Shown here one piece after another: positions 1 through 11,476 of a DNA stretch of 64,000 nucleotides. The notes below the pieces were generated by a model, which worked only from the letters and a program-made list of their open reading frames with translations, searched no databases and was not told where the DNA came from. A program made the translations under genes and the position numbers. Source of the stretch: Imbricaverruca yamaguchii (Eukaryota > Arthropoda > Thecostraca > Neoverrucidae); assembly GCA_034440575.1 (NCBI GenBank), contig JAOTOL010001432.1:226501-290500 (forward strand). Direction: 5' to 3'. Numbering within the stretch: position 1 is the first letter of the stretch; the number at the start of each line of letters is the position of its first letter.

Positions 1-170
1 AACACAGAACATCCAAACATTCAGACTTAGGCATCAGAACAAAACGGCACAGTGCAGAAGCATGCCGTCACTACGACCCAGTCACATGGACGATGTGTTC
101 TGATATTGGAATGGGAGCGATAGGATGCAATACACAACGCAGCAGCCTGTATCGGCAGCAACGGTGGTAC

Positions 171-326
171 CTTGTGTGCAGACAGCTGCAGACCGGCGGG
201 AGGCATGAACGGCGCGGCGGCCGGCGGCGGACGCGGCGCCAGCGGAGACGAGAGCGGCGCCAGCGACGGCACGCCCGTCCGGAAGAAGGGCGAGTTGACG
301 CCGCCCAGCTTCGGCACAGACTTCAA
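171..326 (-). CDS. AUTS2-family gene, exon 11 of 11 visible (internal exon)
   Basis: A 156-nt exon read on the minus strand, phase 0 at both ends. The acceptor is a pyrimidine-rich stretch ending TCTCCGCAG at 327 and the donor is CACAAG|GTACC at 170/171. The 52 codons start LKSVPKLGG, then VNSPFFRTGVPSL, then a Pro/Ala-rich segment ending LQLSAHK. It continues in frame from exon 848-1047. In vertebrate AUTS2 the region after the His/Gln block is also Pro-rich and leads into the conserved core containing WCAMHV; that core is not here and is expected left of position 1. The splice sites, the phase and the composition are seen. The family assignment rests on the neighbouring exon. An opposite-strand frame is also open but has no splice context. 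Confidence 0.85.
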
Positions 327-847
327 CTGCGGAGACCACAGGTAGAGGTCAGACGGCGAGGTGTGCAGACCGCCGCCAATATCGCGACGCGCCTGTCACC
401 GTCACCACATGGGGGCCGTAACGGCTGATGCCAGCCAGAACTTCAAGGCGTCACAGGGCAGAAGGCGAACCAGACTATCACTAGATACCTACACCAAAGG
501 CTTGGTATCTGACCGTTCCCCCGTCCTTCTGGCTGTCAGGAGGAACTCGCGTATTTGTCAACAGCCCGAGACACAGGATGGACAAGCGCCGCCGACACCA
601 GAGGAACCACGTCAACCATACGCACAAGTCAGTCATGCTAGTCAGAAGTGCTAAACTGGCAGCACTATTTCAATGTTTCCGATGCAAACTTCAACGTTCC
701 CCTCAAAATTCGTCAAAAAAATACAACGAAAGCCGTTCAATGAACTAAAGGAGCCTAGTGTGCCAAACATCTTCGCTTCATCGTATTCTTTCCCATCCAT
801 ACTTTTCAAGCAGTCTGCACATGAGGCAACGGTGTTCCTGTACTTAC
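327..847 (-). other. intron between exons 848-1047 and 171-326
   Basis: This 521-bp intron starts GTAAGTACAGG on the minus strand and ends TCTCCGCAG. I see no repeat array, mobile element or RNA gene in it. Frames that remain open here carry no recognisable domain. Confidence 0.7.
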
Positions 848-1047
848 CAAAGGAGGCACAGGCGCGGCCAGCTGCATGGGCAGCGGCGCCGGCGCCGGCG
901 CTGGGGGGTGATGATGGTGATGCGTGTGCTGGTGCTGATGCTGGTGCAGCTCTGTGCGCAGGTAGGGCGGCGGTCCAACGGCGATGCTGTGGTCCTGTGA
1001 CGCCAGGAAACGCGTGTTGAGCTCCTGTCGCAGCAGCTCCGCCTTAT
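848..1047 (-). CDS. AUTS2-family gene, diagnostic exon with [13 protein letters not shown] and His/Gln run
   Basis: A 200-nt minus-strand exon. The acceptor is TGTGTTTTCACAG at 1048 and the donor is CCTTTG|GTAAGT at 847/848. It enters in phase 1 (the final A of exon 3588-4033 plus AT here gives Asn) and ends in phase 0. The product reads [17 protein letters not shown], then [19 protein letters not shown] followed by His, Pro and Ala runs. This is the block found in AUTS2, FBRSL1 and FBRS proteins ([22 protein letters not shown] and an HQ/HT repeat). AUTS2 is a nuclear regulator that in mammals joins a PCGF3/5 Polycomb complex and recruits p300 to activate transcription. It also has a cytoplasmic role in neuronal actin control. 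The Drosophila homologue is tay bridge. This is the firmest identification in the window. Confidence 0.95.
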
Positions 1048-1061
1048 CTGTGAAAACACAG

Positions 1062-1887
1062 GCCGGTCACTCGCACACACACACACACATACAACACATC
1101 GAGCACACATCAGGGGTGTCGACAGCTGCCCGCAGCCCTGGCGGTCACAGAGCGGCACAGGCCCGTCACTCACACACGCACACATACAGCACACGTCCGG
1201 GGGTGAGCCGGGCAGCCTGGGGTAAGCGGACAGGCTAAGCGTCGGGGTGTCGGCAGCCGGCCGCAGCCCTGGCGGTCACAGAGGGCACAGGCCCGTCACT
1301 ACACACGCACACATACAGCACACGTCCGGGGTGTCGGCAGCCGGCCGCAGCCCTGGCGGTCACAGAGCGGCACAGGCCCGTCACTCACACACGCACACAT
1401 ACAGCACACGTCCGGGGTGTCGGCAGCCGGCCGCAGCCCTGGCGGTCACAGAGCGGCACAGGCCCGTCACTCACACACGCACACATACAGCACACGTCCG
1501 GGGTGTCGGCAGCCGGCCGCAGCCCTGGCGGTCAAAGAGCGGCACAGGCACGTCACTCACACACGCACACATACAGCACACGTCCGGGGTGTCGGCAGCC
1601 GGCCGCAGCCCTGGCGGTCACAGAGCGGCACACGTACAGCAAAACAGTAGCAGCCCTGGCGGTCACAGAGCGGCACAGGCCCGTCACTCACACACGCACA
1701 CATACAGCACACGTCCGGGGTGTCGGCAGCCGGCCGCAGCCCTGGCGGTCACAGAGCGGCACAGGCCAGTCACTCACACACGCACACATACAGCACACGT
1801 CCGGGGTGTCGGCAGCCGGCCGCAGCCCTGGCGGTCACAGAGCGGCACAGGCCCGTCACTCACACACGCACACATACAGCACAGCGA
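1062..1887. repeat. 86-bp minisatellite beside the acceptor of exon 848-1047
   Basis: About nine copies of an 86-bp unit, each made of GTCCGGGGTGTCGGCAGCC, a CCCTGGCGGTCACAGAGCGG block and a CACACACGCACACATACAG block. The last five or so copies are almost identical; the first two or three are diverged or truncated. The array begins about 15 bp upstream (in gene orientation) of the acceptor of exon 848-1047. The frames that run through it are repeat artefacts. Confidence 0.9.
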
Positions 1888-2565
1888 GCACACAATTTGA
1901 ACTACCTATTGCAATTAAATGCTGTCACAATGCACTGAAACACATTCAGTATGGAAAAGGCTGTAAACAGAAAATCACATGTTTTCATCGCCAGCTACCA
2001 CTAAAATTTCCGAAATTTCAACAACTTGTGCCGGCATTTCGTCCGGGCTGGCTCTAAGCGTTCCCACTAAACACACACCGTCTGTGTATCTATCCTGTCA
2101 CACGCCAACACCGTTTAATTTTTTTTTCTATTGCCATCCCCAAATTTGGACACAAATGTTGGAGTAGATATATCCTGAGCAGTCACACCAGAAAGCTGCG
2201 CCGCGCGCAGTGCAGCCGGCCACGGGTCGTGCTGCTCTATTGCACCGACAGCTGAAGTTGCAGCTACCGTGTTCAGCCTCGGTCCGTATACGTGGGCGAG
2301 TGATTGCAATGGCATGCTCATGATATGTGTCGTGTCTCTAGTGCGTCATAAGCACGATGGGCTCAGCTAGTGTTTGTTACCATGGTGTACTATTGTGTAA
2401 AGTGAGCATAAACGACATTGTCGTGCAAGCTGTGTTGCATGAAGTCATACAGTTATTCGAGGTGGTGAGAGATAACGCGGACGTGACAGCACTAAATCGA
2501 TCAGTCAACACGCGGGCAGGTATTAAACATAAGAACAGTTTGGTTGTGAGGAGGACGGTACCGTT
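1888..2565. other. intron sequence, nothing recognised
   Basis: About 680 bp of mixed-composition intron between two tandem arrays. I see no exon with both splice sites, no tRNA boxes and no transposon signature. Confidence 0.5.
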
Positions 2566-3562
2566 TGGTTGTGGGGCTGGCGGTACAGTTTAGATATGGG
2601 AATGGCGGTACAGTTTGGCTGTGGGGATGGTGGTAGTTTGGTTGTGGGGAGGGCGGTACAGTTTGATAGTGGGGAGGGCGGTACAGTTTGATAGTGGGGA
2701 GGGCGGTACAGTTTGATAGTGGGGAGGGCGGTACAGTTTGATAGTGGGGAGGGCGGTACAGTTTGATAGTGGGGAGGGCGGTACAGTTTGATAGTGGGGA
2801 GGGCGGTACAGTTTGGTTGTGGGGAGGGCGGTACAGTTTAGTTGTGGGAATGGTGGTACAGTTTGGTTGTGGGGAGGGCGGTACAGTTTAGCTATGGGAA
2901 TGGCGGTACAGTTTGGTTGTGGGGCTGGCGGTACAGTTTGATGGTGGGGAGGGCGGTACAGTTTGATAGTGGGGAGGGCGGTACAGTTTGATAGTGGGGA
3001 GGGCGGTACAGTTTGGTTGTGGGGCTGGCGGTACAGTTTGGTTGTGGGGAGGGCGGTACAGTTTGGTTGTGGGGCTGGCGGTACAGTTTGATAGTGGGGA
3101 GGGCGGTACAGTTTGATGGTGGGGAGGGCGGTACAGTTTAGCTATGGGAATGGTGGTACAGTTTGGTTGTGGGGATGGCGGTACAGTTTGATGGTGGGGA
3201 TGGTGGTACAGTTTGGTTGTGGGGATGGCGGTACAACTTGTTTGTGAGGATGGCAGTACAGTTTGGTTGTGGGGAGGGCGATACAGTTTGTTCGTGTGGA
3301 GGTTGGTGCAGTTTGGTTGTGAGGAGGTTGGTGCAGCTTGGTTGTGAGGAGGTTGGTGCAGTTTGGCTGTGTGGAGGTTGGTACAGTTTGTTTGTGGGGA
3401 GGGCGGTACAGTTTGGTTGTGGGGAGGTTGATACAGCTTGGTTGTTGGGAGGTTGGTACAGTTTGGTTGTGGGGAGGTTGATACAGCTTGGTTGTTGGGA
3501 GGTTGGTACAGTTTGGTTGTGGGGAGGTTGATACAGCTTGGTTGTTGGGAGAGCGGCACAGT
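2566..3562. repeat. 25-bp minisatellite beside the donor of exon 3588-4033
   Basis: About 1 kb built from a 25-bp unit, GTACAGTTTG(A/G)T(A/T)GTGGGGAGGGCG, roughly 40 copies. A homogeneous core lies at 2640-2810. Towards 3300-3560 the units drift (GGGAGGTTGATACAGCTTGG variants). It starts about 25 bp after the donor of exon 3588-4033 and fills most of that intron. On the minus strand it is C-rich, so long Pro/Thr/Asn frames appear; these are not genes. Confidence 0.9.
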
Positions 3563-3587
3563 TTGTTTGTGAGGGAGCGGCACTCAC

Positions 3588-4033
3588 TGGGAGCAGGCAG
3601 CGAGTCGGCAGACGGCAGACTGGACACGGCTTGTGCCGGTGCCGGTACCGGTACCGATGTCGACGAGCCGGCCGCAGGCGACAGCACAGTCAGGCCGGCG
3701 GCGGGCATCAGCGGCGGCGGCGGAGCAGGAGGTGGCGGCGGTGCGAACACTCCCACGGAGAGCGGCGAGCGTACCGGCACTCCCGCCGGCACTCCCGCCG
3801 GGAGCCCAGCCGGCACTCGCGCTGCTAGCCCCGCCGGCACTCCTGTCGGCAGGCCCGGTGGAGCTCCTGTCGGCAGGCCCGGTGGAGCTCCTGTCGGCAG
3901 GCTGGCCGGAGCGGCGGCCGCCGGTGCGCGCAGTGTGCCGGTGGGCGCTGGCCGGACGGACGGCGGCGGCGCAGAGGCGGCGGCGGCAGAGACTGGGGTG
4001 GCAGCCGGCGCGAGCGACAGACCGCTCACGACA
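3588..4033 (-). CDS. AUTS2-family gene, Pro/Ala-rich exon
   Basis: A 446-nt minus-strand exon. The acceptor is CCCTTGACAG at 4034 and the donor is CCCA|GTGAGT at 3587/3588. It enters in phase 2: GG from exon 6250-6326 plus T gives Gly. It then reads VVSGLSLAPAATPVSAAAAS, several PTGAPPGLPTG-type repeats, a PPPPPAPPPP run and a C-terminal SSLPSADSLPAP. It ends in phase 1, which fits the AT start of exon 848-1047. A long Pro-rich low-complexity stretch just before the [13 protein letters not shown] block is also seen in vertebrate AUTS2. The phase match at both ends makes this frame much more likely than the other two open frames. Confidence 0.85.
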
Positions 4034-4303
4034 CTGTCAAGGGAGCCGGCCTTCAATGACTGCCGTCAGTCCCGCCAACAACACCGGCTAGCAGGCGACT
4101 GATCAAGACAGCTCTGCGGCACACTGCTCGATCGACACTGTCATCTGAAGCTACTTCAGAGATGCAATTAATTAAATGGCAGACTCGATAAAAATCTTCC
4201 CAAAGGGCAGGCAGACTGGGGACGGGACTACTGGCAGGAGGAATGTGTATTGGAAGAGCAGGGAGACTAGAGTAGGGCATGCTGGCGGGAGCAAGGTGTG
4301 TAG

Positions 4304-4383
4304 ATTCAATTTATCCGGTCATATTACCTTCTGCCATCACACGTATGTGATGACAGAAGGTAATATGACCGGAGAAATTGAGA
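4304..4383. repeat. near-perfect 60-80-bp palindrome (hairpin)
   Basis: The arms 4314-4343 and 4344-4373 match at 27 of 30 positions as reverse complements. The pairing continues imperfectly outwards through TCAATTT/AAATTGA to about 4304 and 4383. The left arm begins TCCGGTCATATTACCTTCTG and the right arm ends with its complement. It could be a small fold-back transposon remnant or a long hairpin in the pre-mRNA. I see no clear target-site duplication. Confidence 0.85.
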
Positions 4384-4455
4384 CCAGTGTGCGATGGGAG
4401 GGGTATGACGAGCGAGCGAGAGACAGAGACAGAAAAAAACACACACACAGAAGAG

Positions 4456-5215
<760 letters not shown>

Positions 5216-5240
5216 GGGGGAGACGAGAAAACAGAAGGGT

Positions 5241-5300
5241 TGGTTGGTTGGTTATTTGGGCTTTCGGGCGCATCGACTGCGTTGGTCATACAGCGCCCAT
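5241..5300 (-). mobile_element. mini-SINE 3'-end copy 1
   Basis: On the minus strand it reads ATGGGCGCTG, then TATGACCAACGCAGTCGAT, then GCGCCC, then GAAAGCCCAAATAACC followed by an (AACC)n tail. GGGCGC (5266-5271) pairs with GCGCCC (5293-5298) to form a hairpin. It belongs to the family described at 10500, 16454, 16792, 34067, 59263 and 59395. I found no clean target-site duplication here. The left side abuts the (GA)n microsatellite. Confidence 0.75.
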
Positions 5301-5884
5301 AACAATTTTAGACGGACAACTTAAGAGGATTCATGCGAACAGCAGTATGCGAGACTTCAAAAGACAGACAAATCACTTCAGTGCTACATGTCCACGAGGT
5401 GTGCAAATCGCTCCAACCATTGAATCAGAGAGAAAGCGAAACAGCTGTCCCGAAGCCACAACGCGCAATTCAGCCCACAGAAGAAAACAAAAGGGGAGAT
5501 GGCGTGAATAGGACGTCCTAGCAGTGTCGTGGAGGGCAATTTCCCGACCGGAAGTCCGTCCAGTCGGCCGCGGACTTTGGGTGGCACAACCGAGCAACTC
5601 TGGAAAGTGTCCAAGCTCTTTAATCGCATACAGTAGCTTAGGTGGCACTAACCTGCGAACCCTGCGCCCTCCTTCATACCGGCAATACATATTTCGCCCA
5701 TGCCAGCCTTAGGCCACGTAGACTCGTTGACGCACCAGGCGCACCCAATAACAGACGTACCGACGTGAGGCGTCCCACAATCGCCACCTTTGTCTGAAGA
5801 TGGATCTCATCACGTCCATGAAACATTTGTACAGGCTGACAAATCTGCTTTACGTCAGTCGTGCAGGAACCCGTTGGTAGAGCG

Positions 5885-6100
5885 CAGCTCTGGTGAGCCC
5901 GGCTGACATGGGTCTGTCGCCCACGGCACGGCTCTGGTGAGGCCCGACTGACATGGTCTGTCACCCACGGCACGGTTCCGGCTGACATGGGTCTGTCGCC
6001 TACGGCACGGTTCCGGTGAGCCCCAACTGACATGGATTTTCGCCCGCGACAGGGCTCCGGTGAGCTCCGACTAACATGGTCTGTCACCCATGGTCTGGCA
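5885..6100. repeat. about 43-bp minisatellite downstream of exon 6250-6326
   Basis: Five degenerate copies of GGCTCCGGTGAGCCC, CGACTGACATGG and TCTGTCGCCCACGGCACG elements. The array sits about 150 bp after the donor of exon 6250-6326 in gene orientation. Confidence 0.8.
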
Positions 6101-6249
6101 TGGTCATGGACCAAAAGTCATAGTCTGATATGGCGGCAGAACGACCGCGTTAAGTCACCACCTCGCAGCTCACCAGCGGCCGGCGAAAGAGAGGTAGGAA
6201 GGAGGGCAGCGGCAGTGTTTGACACCGTGCCGGCGGCGGCGTCACTCAC

Positions 6250-6326
6250 CCGACTGGTCGCCGGTCGAGGGGCGAGCTCCGCTGCGGCCGGCAGCCAGAC
6301 GGCACGGTGGTCGGCGCCGCGCTCAC
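6250..6326 (-). CDS. AUTS2-family gene, short exon
   Basis: A 77-nt minus-strand exon. The acceptor is GTGTGTGTGGGCAG at 6327 and the donor is CAGTCGG|GTGAGT at 6249/6250. It starts in phase 0 and reads VSAAPTTVPSGCRPQRSSPL then DRRPV, ending with two bases (GG). Those two bases plus the T that opens exon 3588-4033 give a Gly codon. The phases agree with the upstream exon 15469-16050 as well. No homology could be judged for so short and Pro/Ser-rich a piece; the call rests on the splice sites and phase chain. Confidence 0.7.
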
Positions 6327-6370
6327 CTGCCCACACACACCGCAGCTCAGTCAGGTGGATAATGCAGCTC

Positions 6371-6410
6371 GAGGGCGCATCAACGTCATTGGTCATACAA
6401 CGATCATGAC
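6371..6410 (-). mobile_element. degenerate mini-SINE 3'-end copy 2
   Basis: On the minus strand it shows TGTATGACCAATGACGTTGATGCGCCCT against the family core, split here by several changes. One side of the hairpin stem is lost (GATCGT in place of GGGCGC). There is no recognisable tail or target-site duplication. Confidence 0.5.
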
Positions 6411-7681
6411 AATATTGGTTGTATACACGTCGACATGCCGCAAATGCTGGCAAAAACTGGGTAATAGCAAAACAATCGTAGCTAGGTTAAATTCTGACAT
6501 TATTCAACCTATTCGAAATGGCATGTATGTTACACGAAATGAAACATCGGAGATGAAATATAAAATCGCCCAGATTGGACAATGCCTGATTCATCATCTT
6601 CAACTTCACGGAGTAACATCAACTGTGTACGTTTAAAAGGACGCACACGCTCCTCATAATAATCAGAATAGGAAAGCTGGACATGACTGATAGACGGACG
6701 TAACATTTCGAGCAGCACGGGCTATCGTTGCCACGTATCAGGCAACGCTGAGTTTGTACGGTCCACTATCAGGTGGCACAATGCCGCTTCGTCCCGCCTC
6801 CTCCTACGCCAGCACGGAGTCCACTTTTCAAGACGCTGATTCATCCCCGTCAGCTTAAAATCATTCCATAAAGCGAACACAAACGTAGAATTGGCTTCGA
6901 AGTGACCCCGATCAGGGCATGATGGGGACTGCGTGGGGACCGCATGCAGACCGCAGGTTACGGACAGGCGAGTCGCAGATTGGGGCCAGCGACCGGGGGA
7001 CACTCGAGGGGTCAAAACCGGGGACAGACACCGGAAAGGGGGAGGCAGGGATGATGAGGCAGGGGCACCAACACAGAAAGACGGGCGGCGGCCCAAGACA
7101 GTGCAGTGCTCTGCCATGAGCGGTGTAGAGCACCCTATCCTCACTGTACTACATGACAGGACGTGTGTCACATACATGGCCACAACATGCGACATATGCT
7201 CACTATAGACCACGACACCTTTATCAACTACATATGCACCATTACTTGTCGGTGCAGTATTCAAATAATGATTTTTCGTCAGGTGTGAGATGTCGAAGTC
7301 GTCATAGAAATAAAGTTTAAATACTTTGGTCCTTAAAACACAGTCTTGGGACAATTGCGTATATATGACTGTATTGCGTCTCTTGAGAGGCACATAATTT
7401 GTGGATGCCGGTATGAAAGATAATGATACAAAATACCTGTGGTATAAACCGATATTGCATAACATGGTTTTTATGGGTAATCCCTTTACCTGGAATTGCA
7501 TTACGGGATGTTCGTTATCACACTCCAGGATCCGTGGTAAGCATAAGCATTGCATTTATAAACGTGACTGCTAAAAAGAAGCATGCAAACTTCACATGCA
7601 CACACCAAGAAGCACAACATCTATACTTTTTGGGAAGGATGTCGATGAAGTGTTCAATAAGTGGTACATTCCATCCATTTT
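6411..7681. other. intron sequence, nothing recognised
   Basis: About 1.27 kb. It includes a GC-rich segment near 6900-7130 with open frames on both strands, but there are no acceptor and donor pairs in phase with the gene model and no known domain. Confidence 0.4.
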
Positions 7682-9342
7682 TAACACGCGCCCTTGAGGG
7701 CCTCTGAAAATTACGCGCACTGGAGGGAGGGGGCGGATTCCGCCCCCCACACATCCTATTAAGGCTAGAGCAATGCAATTCGCAGGGTGGTTGGGCACGA
7801 GAGTGAACTCTATTGTGTGCAAATTTCATGAACTTCGGTCAATATCTTCAAGGTCAAACGAGGTCAAAATATCAAAAAAAAAATTATCGTTTTGCGTAGC
7901 TTGGCTTCTTATTGTTATGGATCGCTGTGATGGTGTTTAAATGCTCCAAAATTGGCATTAATGACATTTTGGACATTACTAATGAAGCAATACAGATGCC
8001 AAATTCGCCATTTGACCGCAGGTCACCTATATATGAGCACTTTATCAGGTTACCTGCTTCAGTTACCGAAACCGGGGTGCCCAACCGATTGCTCCGTTGG
8101 GCGGCCTGGCACAACCGGCTTCGCAAAGAAAGGAGTGAAATACATGAATAAAGTATGGAAATGCTTAGGCACACAATGACAAGCAGTATATTTTGGGATG
8201 TGTAGGGATAACATGCAAAGTGACATCAATCGCATGACAGTCATTTGTATTTATGACAACATTCCAGTTGACCAAGTTTGGTTCCATTAGCCTGTTTTGA
8301 ACTTGACCTGACTTGACCTCGGCGACCTAACATGGCTTTTAAATTATATAGCATAACACTATGCATAAAACAATTCGCTAGTGTTGTCAAGAACACTTCC
8401 CTTTTGCCAATATACTGGAAGCGCATCAGTGCCGATTTTAGTGGTCTAGCGCTGCGAATCCTTTTTACTTTAACGGCCCCTAACTCGAAAATTGTTCGTC
8501 AGATGTTCATTTTTCTTGCTTTAAGCAATGCGCCGGTCATTTCCAAGCAGGTACGTAAAGAATTGCGTATATTGGCTGGTACAATATGGAGCTATGTACG
8601 ACAAATCGGAGGGGTGGGCTGATTTCGCAATCACTTTTCCAGCGCGTGTTAACCTGTCATGAACTTGACCTGACTTGACCTCAGTGACCTGACATGACTT
8701 TGAAACAACATAGCAGAACAATATACACCAAACAAGTCGCTAGTTTTACGAAGAACACTTCCTTTTTGCCAATATACGGGAAGCGCATCAGCACCGATAT
8801 TTGTGGTCTGGCGCTGATTTTTTTAAAAAACTTGAACGACCCTAACTCGAAAATTTTCGGTGGATTTTCATTTTTCGTACTTTAACATGCGCCCTGGAGG
8901 GGGGGGGGACGAAATCCGCCCACCCCTCCGGTTTTTCGTAGATAACCCCAGATTTTACCGGCCGATATACGCCATTGTTTGTGTACCTGCTTATAAATGA
9001 CCGCCGCGTTGTTCCACACTCGAACGTCCGGCGGTTCGCGCCAACTTGGCATGTCCGGGGGGGGGGGGCAGATGTCTGCCCCCCCCCTAAGATCTCTATA
9101 ACTATGCTAGCTGGCGACAAACGGAAAACGGCGTTGGATAGCTGGTGACATGCTCTATCGAAAGTATTTCGGTCATTTTATTCCGCTCAGGTCAACATTT
9201 AGGTCACTAGGGCATCATAGGTCAAATTCGACCAGATCGTGTAGGACTCAGATATTGACACATATCTCAGGACCTGTAACAGATAGAAACAAACGGTGAA
9301 CGCTATTCGACAGTCTTTAAATATGCTATCGACCATAGGCTA

Positions 9343-9376
9343 TCGGTTGACCTGACCTTAAGGTCAGGTCAACCGA
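9343..9376. repeat. 34-bp perfect palindrome of TGACCT/AGGTCA words
   Basis: TCGGTTGACCTGACCTT is followed directly by its exact reverse complement. It contains four copies of the TGACC half-word, two on each strand. It lies in the spacer between the fold-back arms. The related copy at 41525-41995 keeps only one half of it. Confidence 0.9.
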
Positions 9377-10499
9377 AACAATGACCTCAGGTCAAGGTCA
9401 TGAAGTAGCCTAGGGAGGGCATGGAATATATAAATCGACACGTCTTGGCGATACAAGCACAATGACGGTTATTTCACCATTCTAGCTCAATGCACTGCGA
9501 TATAATGCGCAGAAATGTGTAGTGATCTCAGGCGACCTCAGATGACCTTGATGAGGTCACTGAGCAAAAATGGCAGCGGTAACATTGAGCATAGCTCCCA
9601 ACTACACGCCACCACCGTTGTGAGATCATTCCGAGAGCAAATGTGCAACCAGGAAACATTCGTATATTCGTATATCATAGCCCTATAACGGGGAAGCCAT
9701 GGCCGCGACCTGACCCCAGGTCAATGCTACGAAAAAATAAGATACACATATCATGGTCCCTGATGAGATCATGACGTGTTCTAAGTTTGAAATCAATCGC
9801 TCAATGATTGTGGAAGTTATGCCACCTGGAACTCCGAATTTAGTTGGGTCACTTCGCCTGACCTGGCGACCTGACCTGAGATGACCCAGGCTTATAAATG
9901 CATGAAGATATGCGGAAAAGACTAATGAGCAGCCATGCGAGGTTTGGCCTTGATAACTCGATTAGTATGGCGGCAAATTAGGAAAAAAGGCAGGGGGCAG
10001 ATATCTGCCCCGGGACATGAGCGTGTTAAAGGAAGAAAAGTGAAAATCGACCGACATTTTTCTTCGAGTTAAGAGTCGCTAAAGTCAACAAATTTTATCA
10101 GCGCCAGACCACAGATATCGACCCTGGTGCGCTTCCCGTACATTGACAAAAATGAAGTGTTCTTGGCAAAACTAGCGACTTGTTTGGTGTACATTGTCAT
10201 GCTATATTGTTTCAAAGTCATTTCAGGTCACCGAGGTCAAGTCAGGTCAAGTTCATGACAGGCTAACACACGCCCTGGATGGGGGATGGCGAAATCAGCC
10301 CACCCGTCCGATTTTACGCACATAACTCCATATTGTGTTGGCCAATATACACCATTTTTTAACGTACCTGCTTAGAAATGACCGGCGCATTGTTTAAAGA
10401 AAGAAAAAAGATGAAAATCGGCCGAAATTTCTTATTCATGTTAGGGGCCGTGAAACTAATATCAATTCGCAGCGCCAGACCACAAAATCGGCGGTAATG

Positions 10500-10558
10500 T
10501 GTGTGTGTGTTATTGTGGTTTTAGGGCGCATCGGCCATGGTTGGTCATTTAGCGCCCA
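10500..10558 (-). mobile_element. mini-SINE 3'-end copy 3, with 10-bp target-site duplication
   Basis: A 59-bp insertion flanked by exact 10-bp duplications GGCGGTAATG at 10490-10499 and 10559-10568. The hairpin stem is GGGCGC (10524-10529) with GCGCCC (10552-10557). The element interrupts the right arm of the fold-back structure. The left arm, at about 8415-8445, is the unfilled version (ATGCGCTTCC directly follows the equivalent of one duplication copy). This shows directly that the 59 bp were inserted. Confidence 0.9.
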
Positions 10559-11340
10559 GGCGGTAATGCGCTTCCCGTATATTGGCACAAGGGAAGTGTT
10601 CTTGACAACACTAGCGAATAGTTTGATGCATATTGTTATACTATATAATTTAAAAGTCATGTTAGGTCGCCGAGGCCAAATCAGGTTAAGTTCATGACAG
10701 GCTAATGGAACCAAACTTGGCGAACTGGAATGCTGTCATAAATGCAAATGACGTCATGCGATTGATGTCATTTTGCATGTTACTCCCTATACATCTCGAA
10801 ATCTACTGTTTGCTATTGTGTGCCTAAGCATTTCCATACTATATATTTATGTATTTCATTCCTTTTTTGCGAAGCCGATTGTGCTGAGCAGCCCAACGAA
10901 GCAGTCGGGTGAGCAGCCCAGCTCCGGTAACTGGAGCGGGTAATGACCTGATAAAGTGCTCCTATATAGGTGACCTGAGGTCAAATGACGGATCTGGGAT
11001 CTGTATTGCATCATTAGTAATGTCAAAAATATCATTAATGCCAATTTTGGAGCATTTAAACACAATCACAGCAATCTATAACAATGACAAGCTAAGCCAC
11101 GCAAAACCCTTTTATTTGTTGTTGTTATTTTGACCTCCTTTGACCTTGAAGATATTGACCATAAAATTAATAAAACTAAGGTAATAAAATTAGCACACAA
11201 TAGAGTTTACCATCGTCCCCATCCACCCTGCAAATTTCGTTGCTCTAGCCTTAATAGGAGCCAAGATTTTCGTGGGGGGGGGGGGCGGAATCGGCCCCCT
11301 CCAGTGCGCGTAATTTTCAGATGCCCTCCAGACGCGTGTT

Positions 11341-11476
11341 AAACAACGCGCCGGTCATTTTTAAGCAGGTACACAAACAATGGCGTATATCAGCCGGTAA
11401 AATCTGGAGTTATCTACGAAAAACCGGAGGGGTAGGTGGATTTCGCTCCCCCCCCCCCTCCAGGGCGCGTGTTAAC
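11341..11476. repeat. inverted copy of the 135-bp TTAA-bounded module
   Basis: It matches the reverse complement of 8887-9015 (CCGGAGGGGTAGGTGGATTT, the C-run hairpin, GGGCGCGTGTTAA end) and is similar to 8521-8654. It begins TTAAACAACGCGCCGG and ends GGCGCGTGTTAA, so both ends carry TTAA and a short imperfect inverted repeat. Confidence 0.7.

Larger units (their letters stand above)
7682..11340. mobile_element. composite fold-back element with about 1.2-1.3-kb inverted arms
   Basis: The left arm (7682 to about 8886) recurs as its reverse complement in the right arm (about 10021 to 11340). For example AATATACTGGAAGCGCATCA at 8409 reappears inverted around 10562-10580, and ATGACATTTTGGACATTACT at 7961 reappears inverted near 11020. 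Inside the arms are tandem modules of about 230 bp (8296-8520, 8655-8886) and about 135 bp (8521-8654, from 8887). The smaller ones are bounded by TTAA plus CACGCGCC-type ends. Module joints carry G-run/C-run hairpins. No transposase frame is visible, so it would have to be non-autonomous. TTAA-bounded modules recall piggyBac-type MITEs, but that is only a guess. Confidence 0.75.
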
